From NCBI RefSeq assembly GCF_918741295.1, contig NZ_CAKKNB010000003.1:124001-188000 (forward strand): DNA of 64,000 bases, given 5' to 3'. The notes under the pieces are model-generated. The model ran no database searches. It was not told the origin of the DNA and saw only the letters and a list, made by a program, of their open reading frames with translations. Within the stretch, counting starts at the first letter, position 1. Each line of letters begins with the position of its first letter. Of this stretch, positions 17,765-27,533 are shown one piece after another. The translations under genes and the position numbers were made by a program. The stretch is from Aquabacterium sp. CECT 9606. Lineage in GTDB: Bacteria; Pseudomonadota; Gammaproteobacteria; Burkholderiales; Burkholderiaceae_C.

Positions 17765-18493
17765 TCAAGGTGTGGCCGGGGCCGCAGCCTCGACCTTGGG
17801 CGCGCGGCGGGCGCCGTCAAAGCGCTTTTGCCAGTAGGACAAGCGCATGTCTTCTACGCGCACCTCGCCGCCAGCGCGGGGTGAGTGGATGAACTTGTTG
17901 TCGCCGATGTAGATGCCAACGTGCGAGAAGGTGTGGCGCAAGGTGTTGAAGAACACCAGGTCGCCGGGCTTGAGCTCTGCCTGCTTGACCGACACCAGAT
18001 CGGGCGAATTGGCTTGTTCCGAGGCGCGGCGCGGCAGGATCAGGCCCACGCTGTTTTCAAACACATGGCGGGTGAAGCCGCTGCAGTCAAAACCGCTTTC
18101 AGACGATTGGCCGCCCCGCTTGTAGGGCACGCCCAAAAAATTCATGGCCGACAGCACCAGTTCAGACGCCACATTGGTGGCTTTGTCGCGAACCTGTTGC
18201 GCGAGGTCGGTGACCGGCTTGGTGTTGATCAGTTTTTTGTCCAGCAAAAAACGGCTGATCGGGTCGCCGCTGGTTTCGGCGGCAACAGGGGGCGTGGCGT
18301 TGGTGGTGGCCGCAGGGGCTTGGCCGGTCAGCGCCGTGATGGCGGCTACCGCATCAGGGCTGAGGGCTTGTGCCTGGTTGGCCGTTTGGGCGCTGGCCAC
18401 CGAAGCCGACAAGGCCAGGCCAATGGCCCAAGCGCTGGCGGCTTTGGAAAAAGCAGAACTGCTACGGCAAAACGCAAAAGGCATGGGGCGCAA
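17765..18493 (-). CDS. NlpC/P60 (C40) family cell-wall endopeptidase
   Basis: A 242-residue exported protein. Residues 1-35 are a signal peptide (SAWAIGLALSASVASAQ). The NlpC/P60 domain spans about residues 115-225: the catalytic Cys in SGFDCSGFTRHVF, the catalytic His in FSHVGIYIGDNK, and a third polar residue His in FIHSPRAG. GLPY-like GVPYKRGG precedes the Cys as in Spr/MepS enzymes. It should cut stem-peptide bonds of peptidoglycan. Its ATG lies shortly after an inverted repeat, GTTGAC with GTCAAC, in the upstream region. It is co-directional with moaA (73-bp gap), with no evident functional link. Confidence 0.9.
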   Translation of the reverse strand: MRPMPFAFCRSSSAFSKAASAWAIGLALSASVASAQTANQAQALSPDAVAAITALTGQAPAATTNATPPVAAETSGDPISRFLLDKKLINTKPVTDLAQQVRDKATNVASELVLSAMNFLGVPYKRGGQSSESGFDCSGFTRHVFENSVGLILPRRASEQANSPDLVSVKQAELKPGDLVFFNTLRHTFSHVGIYIGDNKFIHSPRAGGEVRVEDMRLSYWQKRFDGARRAPKVEAAAPATP

Positions 18494-18605
18494 GCTTAAG
18501 TTGACTTCGCGATCGACGTCAACCCGAAAAACACGGTCAAAACATCACGTTATCACCGATTCCTCAAGAAACTTGCGCCCTTTGGTTGCCGGGTGTACCC
18601 GTTGG

Positions 18606-19028
18606 TTACAGCACGTTCAACGTCACGGTGATGTTGTTGCGTGTGGCGTTGGAGTAGGGGCAGACGATGTGGGCGGCGTCCACCAAAGCCTTGGCTTCGT
18701 CAGCGGGCATGCCGGGCAAGGTGATGTTCAGGGTGGCCTGGATGCCGAAACCGGTGGGGATGGGACCGATGGACACATCGCCTTGCACGGTGGTGCCGGC
18801 AGGCAGGGGCTTCTTCTGCTGGCTGGCCACGAAACCCATGGCGCCCAGGAAGCAAGCCGAATAGCCCGCGGCAAACAACTGCTCGGGGTTGGTGCCCTTG
18901 CCGTTGCCGCCCATTTCTTTGGGTAAGGCCAGCGAGACGTCAAGCAGGTTGTCGGACGACACGGCGCGGCCTTCGCGGCCCCCGGTGGCGGTGGCGTGGG
19001 CGGTGTAGACGATTTTTTCAAGCGACAT
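18606..19028 (-). CDS. ohr: Organic hydroperoxide resistance protein Ohr
   Basis: A 140-residue thiol peroxidase of the OsmC/Ohr family that reduces organic hydroperoxides using dihydrolipoamide. The peroxidatic C59 is in GYSACFLGA and the resolving C123 in HIVCPYSNATRNN, both in exact Ohr context; Arg in GGREGRA and Glu in NPEQLFAAGY complete the active site. The N-terminus EKIVYTAHATATGGREG also matches. The upstream region has a 24-bp palindrome (19057-19080) of the kind bound by OhrR, and a candidate OhrR is encoded 32 kb away at 50765-51229. Confidence 0.96.
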   Translation of the reverse strand: MSLEKIVYTAHATATGGREGRAVSSDNLLDVSLALPKEMGGNGKGTNPEQLFAAGYSACFLGAMGFVASQQKKPLPAGTTVQGDVSIGPIPTGFGIQATLNITLPGMPADEAKALVDAAHIVCPYSNATRNNITVTLNVL

Positions 19029-19056
19029 GGTGAGCTCCAGGCAGTTGGTAGTGTTA

Positions 19057-19080
19057 AATTAAATTGTGCGCAATTGAATT
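19057..19080 (-). promoter_or_regulatory. Candidate OhrR operator upstream of ohr
   Basis: Two 10-bp arms, AATTAAATTG and CAATTGAATT, flank TGCG and match as inverted repeats except at one position. The site is 28 bp before the ohr ATG, where it would cover promoter or leader sequence. AT-rich palindromes of this size with AATTG half-sites are typical of OhrR boxes. Confidence 0.65.
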
Positions 19081-19135
19081 TTAGGGCGCTTTGGATGGCC
19101 CCGACGCTCATGGGGGCAATGCCCGCAAGCCTTGG

Positions 19136-19924
19136 TCAGGCCGGCGTGGCGCGGCTCAGCATTTGCAGGCCCATGGCACGGAATGCGGGAAGGGGTGATT
19201 GCGACAGCGCCTCGCCCGCTTGGCGCAAATACCGAGGAGTAGCGGTTTCAGGCACCTTGGCCAGCCATTCCAGGGCCTCGGCCTCACGGCCTTGGGCGGC
19301 CAGCATGCCGGCGTAGCAAAATTGGCCGCGAAAATCCCCGCCCTCGGCACCTCGTTGGTAGCAAAGAAAGGCCATGGCCAAGTCTTTTTCTACCAGCAAA
19401 CCGTCTTCGTGATAGCGGCCCAGCTTGGCAAACGCTTTGGCGTAGCCTTGCTCTGCGGCTTGGCGATAAAGTGCCAAAGCCTGCGCGTGGTCTTGCGTTA
19501 CACCTTGGCCGCTGGCCAGCAGATTGGCCAGGTTGTAGCGCGCTTCTGGCAGCGATGTGGCTGCAGCCTTGCGGTACCAATGCGCCGCTTTGTCCGCGTC
19601 AACCGCGGTGCCCCAGCCTTGTTCGTGGCACCGGCCCGCCATGTTCATCCCCATGGGGTGGTTTTGCTGGGCGGCGTGCAAAAACCAATGCAGGGCCTGC
19701 ACCGGATCGCGCTCCAGGCCACGCCCATCCAGCAGCCATTGGCCCAGCACGGCCTGCGCGCCGGCGTGCCCGAGGCGGGCGGTGGCCAGCATCCAGCGGG
19801 CGGCGTCTTGAGGGGGCACCAGCATCACCGCTTCCCACGTGGTGGGAAGGATGTGGTTCAACTCCTCGGCGGAGCTGGGTAAAGTGGGCAGGGGCGGTGA
19901 ATGGGCGAAGGCAGGGGTCGACAT
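19136..19924 (-). CDS. Sel1-like (tetratricopeptide-type) repeat protein
   Basis: A 262-residue protein of roughly five to six Sel1 repeats of about 36 residues. Examples are AQAVLGQWLLDGRGLERDP, GMNMAGRCHEQGWGTAVDAD, ARYNLANLLASGQGVTQDH and AFAKLGRYHEDGLLVEKD, each followed by an aromatic helix such as KAAHWYRKAA. No signal peptide is seen, so it is probably cytosolic. Such solenoids bind other proteins; no enzymatic domain is present, and the partner is unknown. It is transcribed alone, divergent from the small membrane protein at 20029. Confidence 0.85.
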   Translation of the reverse strand: MSTPAFAHSPPLPTLPSSAEELNHILPTTWEAVMLVPPQDAARWMLATARLGHAGAQAVLGQWLLDGRGLERDPVQALHWFLHAAQQNHPMGMNMAGRCHEQGWGTAVDADKAAHWYRKAAATSLPEARYNLANLLASGQGVTQDHAQALALYRQAAEQGYAKAFAKLGRYHEDGLLVEKDLAMAFLCYQRGAEGGDFRGQFCYAGMLAAQGREAEALEWLAKVPETATPRYLRQAGEALSQSPLPAFRAMGLQMLSRATPA

Positions 19925-20028
19925 TTATCAATTATCGATGGGCAAATGACCTTGGACACACGTTTGGAGGGGAGGACGGCGGCGGCCTAATTCGATAGGA
20001 TGGAGGCCAGGATGGATGGAAACGAGCA

Positions 20029-20343
20029 ATGTCTCTGATCGAAAAGACGATAGCCCTGTCGATTGCCGCCGCTTGCCTGGTCATGTTGGTGCGGCTGATG
20101 ATTGGCAGCCGACGCCGTGATCGGCTGGACCATGCTGTGGTGGGCCGCTGGCGGCGCTACAGCACCTGGGTTGTCAAAACCTGGCGCTGGCGTGTGTCCA
20201 AGAAAAAGGCCGCCAAAGAGGCGCAGGCCGTCATCAACCGGGCCCGCACCCGGGGTGATTGGGATGGCAACGTGTTCCGCCCCAAGTCCTTTCAAAAACC
20301 GGACAACAAGCCCCGCAAGCCTGTTGACCGGGACAGCCACTAA
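20029..20343 (+). CDS. Small single-span membrane protein, unknown function
   Basis: A 104-residue protein with one N-terminal membrane helix (about residues 7-26, TIALSIAAACLVMLVRLMIG) and a very basic cytosolic tail rich in Arg, Lys and Trp (RRRDRLDHAVVGRWRR, then KKKAAKEAQAVINRA). The family is not recognised. The conserved-looking C-terminal FRPKSFQKPDNKPRK suggests a real protein, and a GGATGG/GAAACGAG purine-rich leader precedes the ATG. Its stop overlaps the end of the convergent metal-hydrolase gene by 4 bp. Confidence 0.7.
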   Translation: MSLIEKTIALSIAAACLVMLVRLMIGSRRRDRLDHAVVGRWRRYSTWVVKTWRWRVSKKKAAKEAQAVINRARTRGDWDGNVFRPKSFQKPDNKPRKPVDRDSH

Positions 20344-21206
20344 GCCGCATACAGCTCGTTGCTGGCGGCAATCGGGTCGCCAGCCCGTGCGTAGGCCGTG
20401 CTCCAGCGCTCATAGCTGGGTGACAAAGCCACTTTGTTGGGGTGAAAGCCCGGCTTGAAATAGCTGAAAAAATGTCCGGCCAAGGCGGTGAACACGCCCT
20501 TGGGGCCATACAGCCAGGCCATCCCCTTGCCCATGATCCTGAGGCGCTGCCAGAAGCCAAAACCATCCGCCTTGAGCAGGAAGTTCACGGCCAGGTAGCT
20601 GTAGATGCTGAAGTGCAAGGTGCACTGCAGCATGGCCAGGCAGCGCACGATGTAACCCACGCGGGCGCCTTGCTGCATCACATCAAAGGCCACAGATTTG
20701 TGCTCCAGCTCCTCGATGGCATGCCAGGCGTACATGGCCCGCACGCGCGGGTCAGCGTCCTGCATCACCGGCCCGTGGTCGAAGAAGCCGTAGACCATGG
20801 TCGCGGTCAGGTGTTCCAGTGCGGCCGTGGCGGCCAGGTTGTAGGCCTTGGGAAAGTATTTCCAGTAGATGTTGAACTGGATGTAGTTCTGCACGCGCAG
20901 CACTTTGTCAATGTCGATGCCCTGGCGGCGCAGCACCTCGTTGAACTGGTTGTGGATGATGCCGTGTTGCCCTTCCTGTCGATTGAAATCCTTGATGTCT
21001 TCCTGCAGGGCCAGGTCGGTGATGGTGTGCTTGAAGGCGCGCACGGCCATCATGAACAAGCGCTCGCCATCGGGGAAGGACAAGGACATGGCGTCGAAGT
21101 AGCGCGTTTTAAAAGGGTCGCCGCCAAACCAGTGGCGGGGCAGGTCCTGGTCGTCGAGCTTGAAGTCAAGCTCGCTGCGGGGCGTGATGGTCAGGTGGTG
21201 GCTCAT
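20340..21206 (-). CDS. Predicted metal-dependent hydrolase (PF10118 family)
   Basis: A 288-residue helical protein of the family named predicted metal-dependent hydrolase. The di-iron-like pattern of Glu and His residues is visible: NRQEGQHGIIHNQFN (E-x-x-H), AALEHLTATM (E-x-x-x), and WHAIEELEHKSVAFDV (E-E-x-E-H). These resemble ferritin-like or desaturase-type metal sites, so an oxidase role is as likely as hydrolysis. The start at 21206 (MSHHLTITPRSELDFKLDD) was preferred over an upstream codon lacking homology. It lies after the AraC-type regulator and fatty-acid oxidation genes, suggesting a lipid-related substrate. Confidence 0.8.
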   Translation of the reverse strand: MSHHLTITPRSELDFKLDDQDLPRHWFGGDPFKTRYFDAMSLSFPDGERLFMMAVRAFKHTITDLALQEDIKDFNRQEGQHGIIHNQFNEVLRRQGIDIDKVLRVQNYIQFNIYWKYFPKAYNLAATAALEHLTATMVYGFFDHGPVMQDADPRVRAMYAWHAIEELEHKSVAFDVMQQGARVGYIVRCLAMLQCTLHFSIYSYLAVNFLLKADGFGFWQRLRIMGKGMAWLYGPKGVFTALAGHFFSYFKPGFHPNKVALSPSYERWSTAYARAGDPIAASNELYAA

Positions 21207-21311
21207 AAATGACTCTCGGGTCAGTAATCCGATGAGTCGTAATTTAAGAGTCACCTTCTTCGAGGGCTATGCCGCCAGATGCCAGGAGGGCAGTCCAGGT
21301 GACAAGACGAG

Positions 21312-22379
21312 TTAGGGGAAACCCGAAATCCTGCGGAAATGGCTGGGCGACACCTTGGCCCACCGCACAAAGGCTTGGGTGAAGCTGCGCCGGTCGGCAA
21401 AACCCAGGCGCTCGCTGATCAACTCGACCGACAGCGCGCCTTCCTTCAGCCACTCGCTGGCCAGGTGAAAGCGCACCCGGGCTTGCAGGTCGGAGTAGTT
21501 CTGGCCTGCGTCGCGCAAGCGCCGTTGCAAGGTGCGCGGATGCAGGTTCAAGGTGTCTGCCACGTCTTCCAGGCGCTGGCTTAGCAAGGTGGGGTTGGCC
21601 ACCAGCGAGCGTTCGAGCAGCGCGGCCACGCTGTCTTCAGGCAAGGCCATGTCCGTGAGCTGGCGTTCCACGCGCTCGGCGGCACGCTGGTGAAGCGCGG
21701 GCAGGGCATTTTTCAAGGGGGCATCGAGCCAATGGTGGTCAAACCACACAGCGTCTTCCGCCTGGCCAAAGTGCACTGGGGCCTGGAAGTGCGCTTCGTA
21801 AACGCGTGCATCGACCAGCGGTCGCGAGCGTCGCAAGGACACCGAGCGCAAGGTGAAGTCGTTGCCCGCCAGCAGGCGCGCGGTTTTGAGCGAAGCCGAC
21901 ATGGTCATGTCGACGCAGTCGTGGAAGAGGCCGCTCAGCTCGGGCGGCAGGTCTTGCCATGACAAAGTGACGCCGGCCTGCCCATCGCGTTCCACGATTT
22001 TTTGGTGCAGGTGCGGGTTGATCAGCACGCGTACCCAGTCGAACACGCGCTCGGCATGGCGCAGGCTGGCACAGGTGGCCAGGAAGGTCTCGATGTCCGG
22101 CACGTACTGGAAGACGAAGTGCGTGCCCAGCACAAAGGGAAAGTGCAGATCTTTGTGGCGCTGGTGGGTCTCGACCGCACAGATGGTCATGGCGCGGGCG
22201 ATGGTTTCGCAAGACACCCTGGTGGTTTGTGGCTCGATCGTGGCCAGGTCCACCCCTACCTCGGTCAGGATGGCGCCCAGGTCGATGCCGCAATGGGCCG
22301 CTGCGCTCAGCCAGTTGGGCAGCGAGAAGAATGGGATCGACGTGGAGGCCGCCGGGGGCGGTGTGTTGGTGGTCGGCAT
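21312..22379 (-). CDS. AraC-family transcriptional regulator
   Basis: A 355-residue regulator with an N-terminal arabinose-binding-like domain (PF12625 type, residues about 30-215) and a C-terminal AraC HTH pair (about 255-350). The HTH shows VADTLNLHPRTLQRRLRDAG for the first helix-turn-helix and ISERLGFADRRSFTQAFVRW for the second, which ends in the family PSHFRR. OruR/ArgR-like members often sense lipids or amino acids. It lies within a run of minus-strand genes for acyl-CoA metabolism and probably controls them or the metal-hydrolase gene downstream. Confidence 0.9.
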   Translation of the reverse strand: MPTTNTPPPAASTSIPFFSLPNWLSAAAHCGIDLGAILTEVGVDLATIEPQTTRVSCETIARAMTICAVETHQRHKDLHFPFVLGTHFVFQYVPDIETFLATCASLRHAERVFDWVRVLINPHLHQKIVERDGQAGVTLSWQDLPPELSGLFHDCVDMTMSASLKTARLLAGNDFTLRSVSLRRSRPLVDARVYEAHFQAPVHFGQAEDAVWFDHHWLDAPLKNALPALHQRAAERVERQLTDMALPEDSVAALLERSLVANPTLLSQRLEDVADTLNLHPRTLQRRLRDAGQNYSDLQARVRFHLASEWLKEGALSVELISERLGFADRRSFTQAFVRWAKVSPSHFRRISGFP

Positions 22380-22425
22380 GCCCCGCAGTTTATGCCGCCC
22401 GTCCGGTTTCCGTCGCCCAGGTTTT

Positions 22426-23247
22426 TCAGTCCAGAAACTGCGGCGTCTGCTTGCTCATCTGCGCCATCATGGCCGCCTGCAGGTCGGTTGACATCAGCAT
22501 GGCGGCGTTCCAGGTGGCGATGTAGTTCAGGCCATCGGCCACGCTGTGGTCGCGGGCGTACATGATCATCTCTTTGGTGCCCCGGATCGACAGTGGTGAT
22601 TTGGCCGCAATCGTTGCCGCAATCTCGCGCACGCCACTGCGCAGGGCTTCGGGCGTGTCGAACACGCGGTTGACCAGGCCGATCTCCTTGGCCTCAGCCG
22701 CCAGCACCTTGCGGCCGGTGTAGGCCAGCTCGCGCGCCATGCCATCGCTGATCAGCTTGGGCAGGCGCTGCAAGGTGCCCACGTCGGCCGTCATGCCGAT
22801 GTCGATTTCCTTGATGGTGAAGTAGGCCTCGGCACTGCAGTAGCGCATGTCGGTGCAGGTGACCAGGTCGACGCCCCCGCCCACGCAGGCGCCGTGGATG
22901 GCGGCCAGCACGGGCTTGCGGCAGCGCTCCATGCTGCTCAAGGTGTCTTGCAGGTCGAGGATCATGCGGCGCAGGTTCTCGCGGGTGCGGCCATCGCAAT
23001 CGCTTTTGATCTGCGCTTGCAGGCCCATCATCATGGTCAGGTCGATGCCCGAGGTGAAGTGCTTGCCTTCGCCTTCGATGATGGCCACGCGCGCCTCGGG
23101 CGTGGTGTCGATCCACTGGAAGGCTTGGCGGATCTCGTGCCACATGGCCAGGTTCATGGCGTTGGCTTTGTCGGGCCTGTTCAAGCGCACGGTGGCGATG
23201 TGATCGGCCAGCGTGAGGGTCAGGGTTTCAAACGTGGGGGTGCTCAT
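22426..23247 (-). CDS. Enoyl-CoA hydratase/isomerase, probable dienoyl-CoA isomerase
   Basis: A 273-residue crotonase-fold enzyme. The oxyanion-hole segments are KHFTSGIDLTMMM and AIHGACVGGGVDLVTCTDMR. The next segment, YFTIKEIDIGMTADVGTLQR, closely resembles mammalian delta3,5-delta2,4-dienoyl-CoA isomerase, in which an Asp and a Glu in this area are catalytic; ordinary hydratases have a different Glu. This points to isomerisation of dienoyl-CoA from unsaturated fatty acids, which fits the fadH gene upstream. It overlaps the NTF2-like gene by 4 bp. Short-chain hydratase activity remains possible. Confidence 0.88.
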   Translation of the reverse strand: MSTPTFETLTLTLADHIATVRLNRPDKANAMNLAMWHEIRQAFQWIDTTPEARVAIIEGEGKHFTSGIDLTMMMGLQAQIKSDCDGRTRENLRRMILDLQDTLSSMERCRKPVLAAIHGACVGGGVDLVTCTDMRYCSAEAYFTIKEIDIGMTADVGTLQRLPKLISDGMARELAYTGRKVLAAEAKEIGLVNRVFDTPEALRSGVREIAATIAAKSPLSIRGTKEMIMYARDHSVADGLNYIATWNAAMLMSTDLQAAMMAQMSKQTPQFLD

Positions 23248-23687
23248 GATGCTTTGCTTTCTTTGTAAGCGGGCAGGTAGGCCGCCAGGCGCGCGCCCAT
23301 CTCGGCGCCCAGTGCTTGCAGGCCGTTGAGGGGGCGCACCATCACCTCGAAATCGACGATCAGGCCCGCCTCGTCGAAGCGGATCATGTCGATGCCCTTG
23401 AGCGACTTGTCGCCCACCATGGCGCTGAACTCCAGCACCACGTTCAGGCCATCTTCGGCCACCAGGGTGCGGTGGTATTCAAACTGCGTGAACACCTTCA
23501 TCACGGTGTTGAGGATGAGGTTGACGGCCGCCGCACTCACGTAGGGCTTGAAGGCCATGGGTGAGCGGAACACGGCGGTGTCGTTCAGGATCGTGGGCAG
23601 CCGGCCCATGTCTTGAAGGGACACCATCTCGTGCCACAAGGCGAGGGACGCGGCCGCGGCGGGCTTCAATGCGGTGCTGGTGGTCAT
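23244..23687 (-). CDS. NTF2-like (SnoaL-type) small protein
   Basis: A 147-residue protein with the cone-shaped NTF2-like fold pattern: an N-terminal helix (LALWHEMVSLQDMGRLPTIL), a VFRSPMAFKPYVS loop, and strands ending in GLIVDFEVMVRPLNGLQALG. This pattern of limonene-epoxide-hydrolase or SnoaL-type proteins is widespread next to acyl-CoA enzymes, but the specific function is unknown. The start at 23687 was chosen because the in-frame extension upstream is Pro-rich and overlaps the fadH end. It sits between fadH and the isomerase gene, with a 4-bp overlap to the latter. Confidence 0.8.
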   Translation of the reverse strand: MTTSTALKPAAAASLALWHEMVSLQDMGRLPTILNDTAVFRSPMAFKPYVSAAAVNLILNTVMKVFTQFEYHRTLVAEDGLNVVLEFSAMVGDKSLKGIDMIRFDEAGLIVDFEVMVRPLNGLQALGAEMGARLAAYLPAYKESKAS

Positions 23688-23718
23688 GGTCTCAGGCTCC
23701 GATGGATGAGATCGACGG

Positions 23719-25809
<2,091 letters not shown>

Positions 25810-25829
25810 TTATGCAACTGGTTGCATAA
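25810..25829 (-). promoter_or_regulatory. Operator-like perfect palindrome 2 upstream of fadH
   Basis: TTATGCAAC and GTTGCATAA are perfect 9-bp inverted arms around TG, 67 bp before the fadH ATG. This is the usual shape of an operator for a dimeric TetR-, MarR- or GntR-type repressor; the regulator is not identified and is not the AraC-type protein by site shape. Confidence 0.65.
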
Positions 25830-25859
25830 GAGGGTGGGGAGTGAAGCTATTTGGGCGGA

Positions 25860-26290
25860 GCGCGAGGCTTTTTGGGGCGAGCGCAAGGATGTGGAGCCTT
25901 GCGCGCAAGGGTTTGAGGGAGGTGCGCGGGTGTTTTAGAGCGGAGCGCGGGGCTTTTGGGCTTGCGGGTTGGGGGTTTGAGGCTTGCGCGCAAGGCACCA
26001 GAGCCTTGCACGCAAGGGTTTGAGGGCGGCGCGCCGGGATTGGAGGGTTGCGCGCAAGGCTGTTGAGGCTGAACGGATGAGTCGTTTTGGGGCGTGCGCA
26101 AGGTTCAGAGTCTTGCGTGCAAGGGCATTAGGGTTGCACGCCCAGTGTTGGATGCTTGCGCGCAAGGTGTTTGAGGCTTGCGGGCGGGGCTTTTAGGGCG
26201 GTGCGCCGGGTTATTTGGGTGGTGAACGAGGATTGGAGTGCCGCGTGTGGGTGTTTTAGGGTAGCGCGCCACGGTTGCAGTGGCGCGTGC
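25860..26290. repeat. Degenerate ~21-22 bp repeat array with phased palindromes
   Basis: The unit is roughly CTTGCGCGCAAGG followed by TTTGAGGG. Clear copies of the palindromic core lie at 25897-25910, 25983-25994, 26004-26017, 26048-26057, 26112-26123 and 26155-26166; weaker copies lie between and after them. Core centres are separated by about 85, 22, 42, 65 and 43 bp, all close to multiples of 21.5 bp. The plus strand is G-rich and C-poor between the cores. No gene is convincing here: short open frames exist on both strands but are made of repeat translations. It lies between fadH and the AT-rich island. Confidence 0.7.
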
Positions 26291-26439
26291 GAGGTTCGGT
26301 GCTTGGTGAATTGACCTGTAACAGGGTGTGGTCTATGCTGAACGCGCTTCGTTTGCGGCGAATTGCTCGCGGCGGTGAATAGGGAGGCCGTTGAGATGTT
26401 TTGGATCACTACGCTTGCCGGGAGGCAGGGATTGGCGTA

Positions 26440-26582
26440 TCGAGGTCAATTTCACATATTTTATTCATCAAAGTTGATGCATATCTCCATGGTCGAAATT
26501 AACGTATACATTTTCGACGTCTAAATTATATTTAGGCATCGCAAAATAGCAGCTGTTGGACAAACGAGAGGCAATTAATGAT
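26440..26582 (+). promoter_or_regulatory. AT-rich promoter/operator region of the island
   Basis: GC content drops sharply here. Two inverted repeats are visible: GTCGAAA (26492-26498) with TTTCGAC (26512-26518), and CTAAAT-TAT-ATTTAG at 26521-26535, which also contains a TATATT -10-like sequence. A GAGAGG ribosome site (26566-26571) lies 11 bp before the ATG at 26583. Confidence 0.5.
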
Positions 26583-27368
26583 ATGGGAAACAATGCATCG
26601 ACCCGAATTAAGCGGTACCAGGAATTCAAAAAGTATCTTGGCGAATCATCGCAATTATTTGAATCCCTAAAGAATAAAAACGAAAAGGCGATAAGGCTTG
26701 CAAACCTCTACCATCTATGCATCACCCCCGGAGGAAGCTTAGGAGGCTCCGACGACAGAGTATTTGAGATTTTTTATGGGCAACGCCCATTTGATACCCA
26801 GCGACCAGACCCATTTAATCGACAGAAAATAACAGTACTATCCGAATATGGAGCTAGGCTGCATTACCATCTACTAGACAATGGGCTAGTGCTGGCAGTA
26901 CTGCACCCGGCAAAAACGGAGAACTTCTCGCCCACCGAAACCTCAATATTGATTTCAGGATTTATTCCCCCGGAGAAATTAATAAAAATAGTACACAGCC
27001 ATTTCAAGCTACTAAACTCTTATATGCAATGCACTAGCCTTGATGGAGAGCCAAACCTGATTGATAAGAGCAGGATATTTTGGTTAAGGTTCACCAACCA
27101 CCTCATCATCGACAGCAAGAAACAACCAATCAAAGCAATATCCTACGCTTCAGAGGTGCTGAAGTATGCGCTAACAGTAGGGCTTAGCGGTTTTCTGCTT
27201 GCAGCAATAACCGCACATTACACGGATACAGTCGATTACACGACCCAGGCGGATGCAATAAGCCGAAAAATATCATCAATTGATGCGCAAATTAGTAGCG
27301 AGTCAAAAAATATTGTCGACATAAAAAATGCGCTGGAAAACCTAAGCAAAAAGAAGACAAAGAAATAA
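26583..27368 (+). CDS. Island protein 1: membrane-anchored protein, unknown function
   Basis: A 261-residue protein with no family I recognise. The cytosolic part (about residues 1-190) is mixed alpha/beta with a basic N-terminus (STRIKRYQEFKKYLGESSQL) and a stretch LISGFIPPEKLIKIVHSHFK. One membrane helix follows at about 194-212 (YALTVGLSGFLLAAITAHY), and a heptad-like helix rich in Ser, Lys and Ile at about 224-261 (SIDAQISSESKNIVDIKNAL). ATG 26583 has a GAGAGG site; an in-frame TTG 27 bp upstream is the alternative. The gene is about 40% GC against over 60% for its neighbours, so it is probably acquired. It lies 165 bp before the parA-like gene in the same direction. Confidence 0.75.
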   Translation: MGNNASTRIKRYQEFKKYLGESSQLFESLKNKNEKAIRLANLYHLCITPGGSLGGSDDRVFEIFYGQRPFDTQRPDPFNRQKITVLSEYGARLHYHLLDNGLVLAVLHPAKTENFSPTETSILISGFIPPEKLIKIVHSHFKLLNSYMQCTSLDGEPNLIDKSRIFWLRFTNHLIIDSKKQPIKAISYASEVLKYALTVGLSGFLLAAITAHYTDTVDYTTQADAISRKISSIDAQISSESKNIVDIKNALENLSKKKTKK

Positions 27369-27533
27369 TTTAATGTTCTTATGCAATTGAAGCGTATTCA
27401 ATATCGTGTCCTCGCTCGGATGCCTAACTTGGCGTTCAACTCGGAGAATAGTGCTTTGCAATATTTCCGGCGCTGATGATCTCTCGAAGAGGCCTGCTTT
27501 TTTGCAGCTAACATCTAACATAGGTTACTTATA

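Noticed and set aside
25984..26196. Open frames in the repeat array
   Set aside because: Translations on both strands are repetitive and follow the 21-22 bp unit; there is no ribosome site or family similarity.
25860..26290. Calling the repeat array a parS site for the ParA-like protein
   Set aside because: There is no ParB gene, the array is GC-rich and outside the AT-rich island, and its link to ParA is only by proximity; kept as a hypothesis, not a feature call.
27421..27446. Sequence TGCCTAACTTGGCGTTCAAC resembling one end of an integron attC site, between two island genes
   Set aside because: No matching GTTRRRY end or long inverted partner is found within 150 bp, and no integrase is in the window. 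It might be a remnant, but it cannot be supported.
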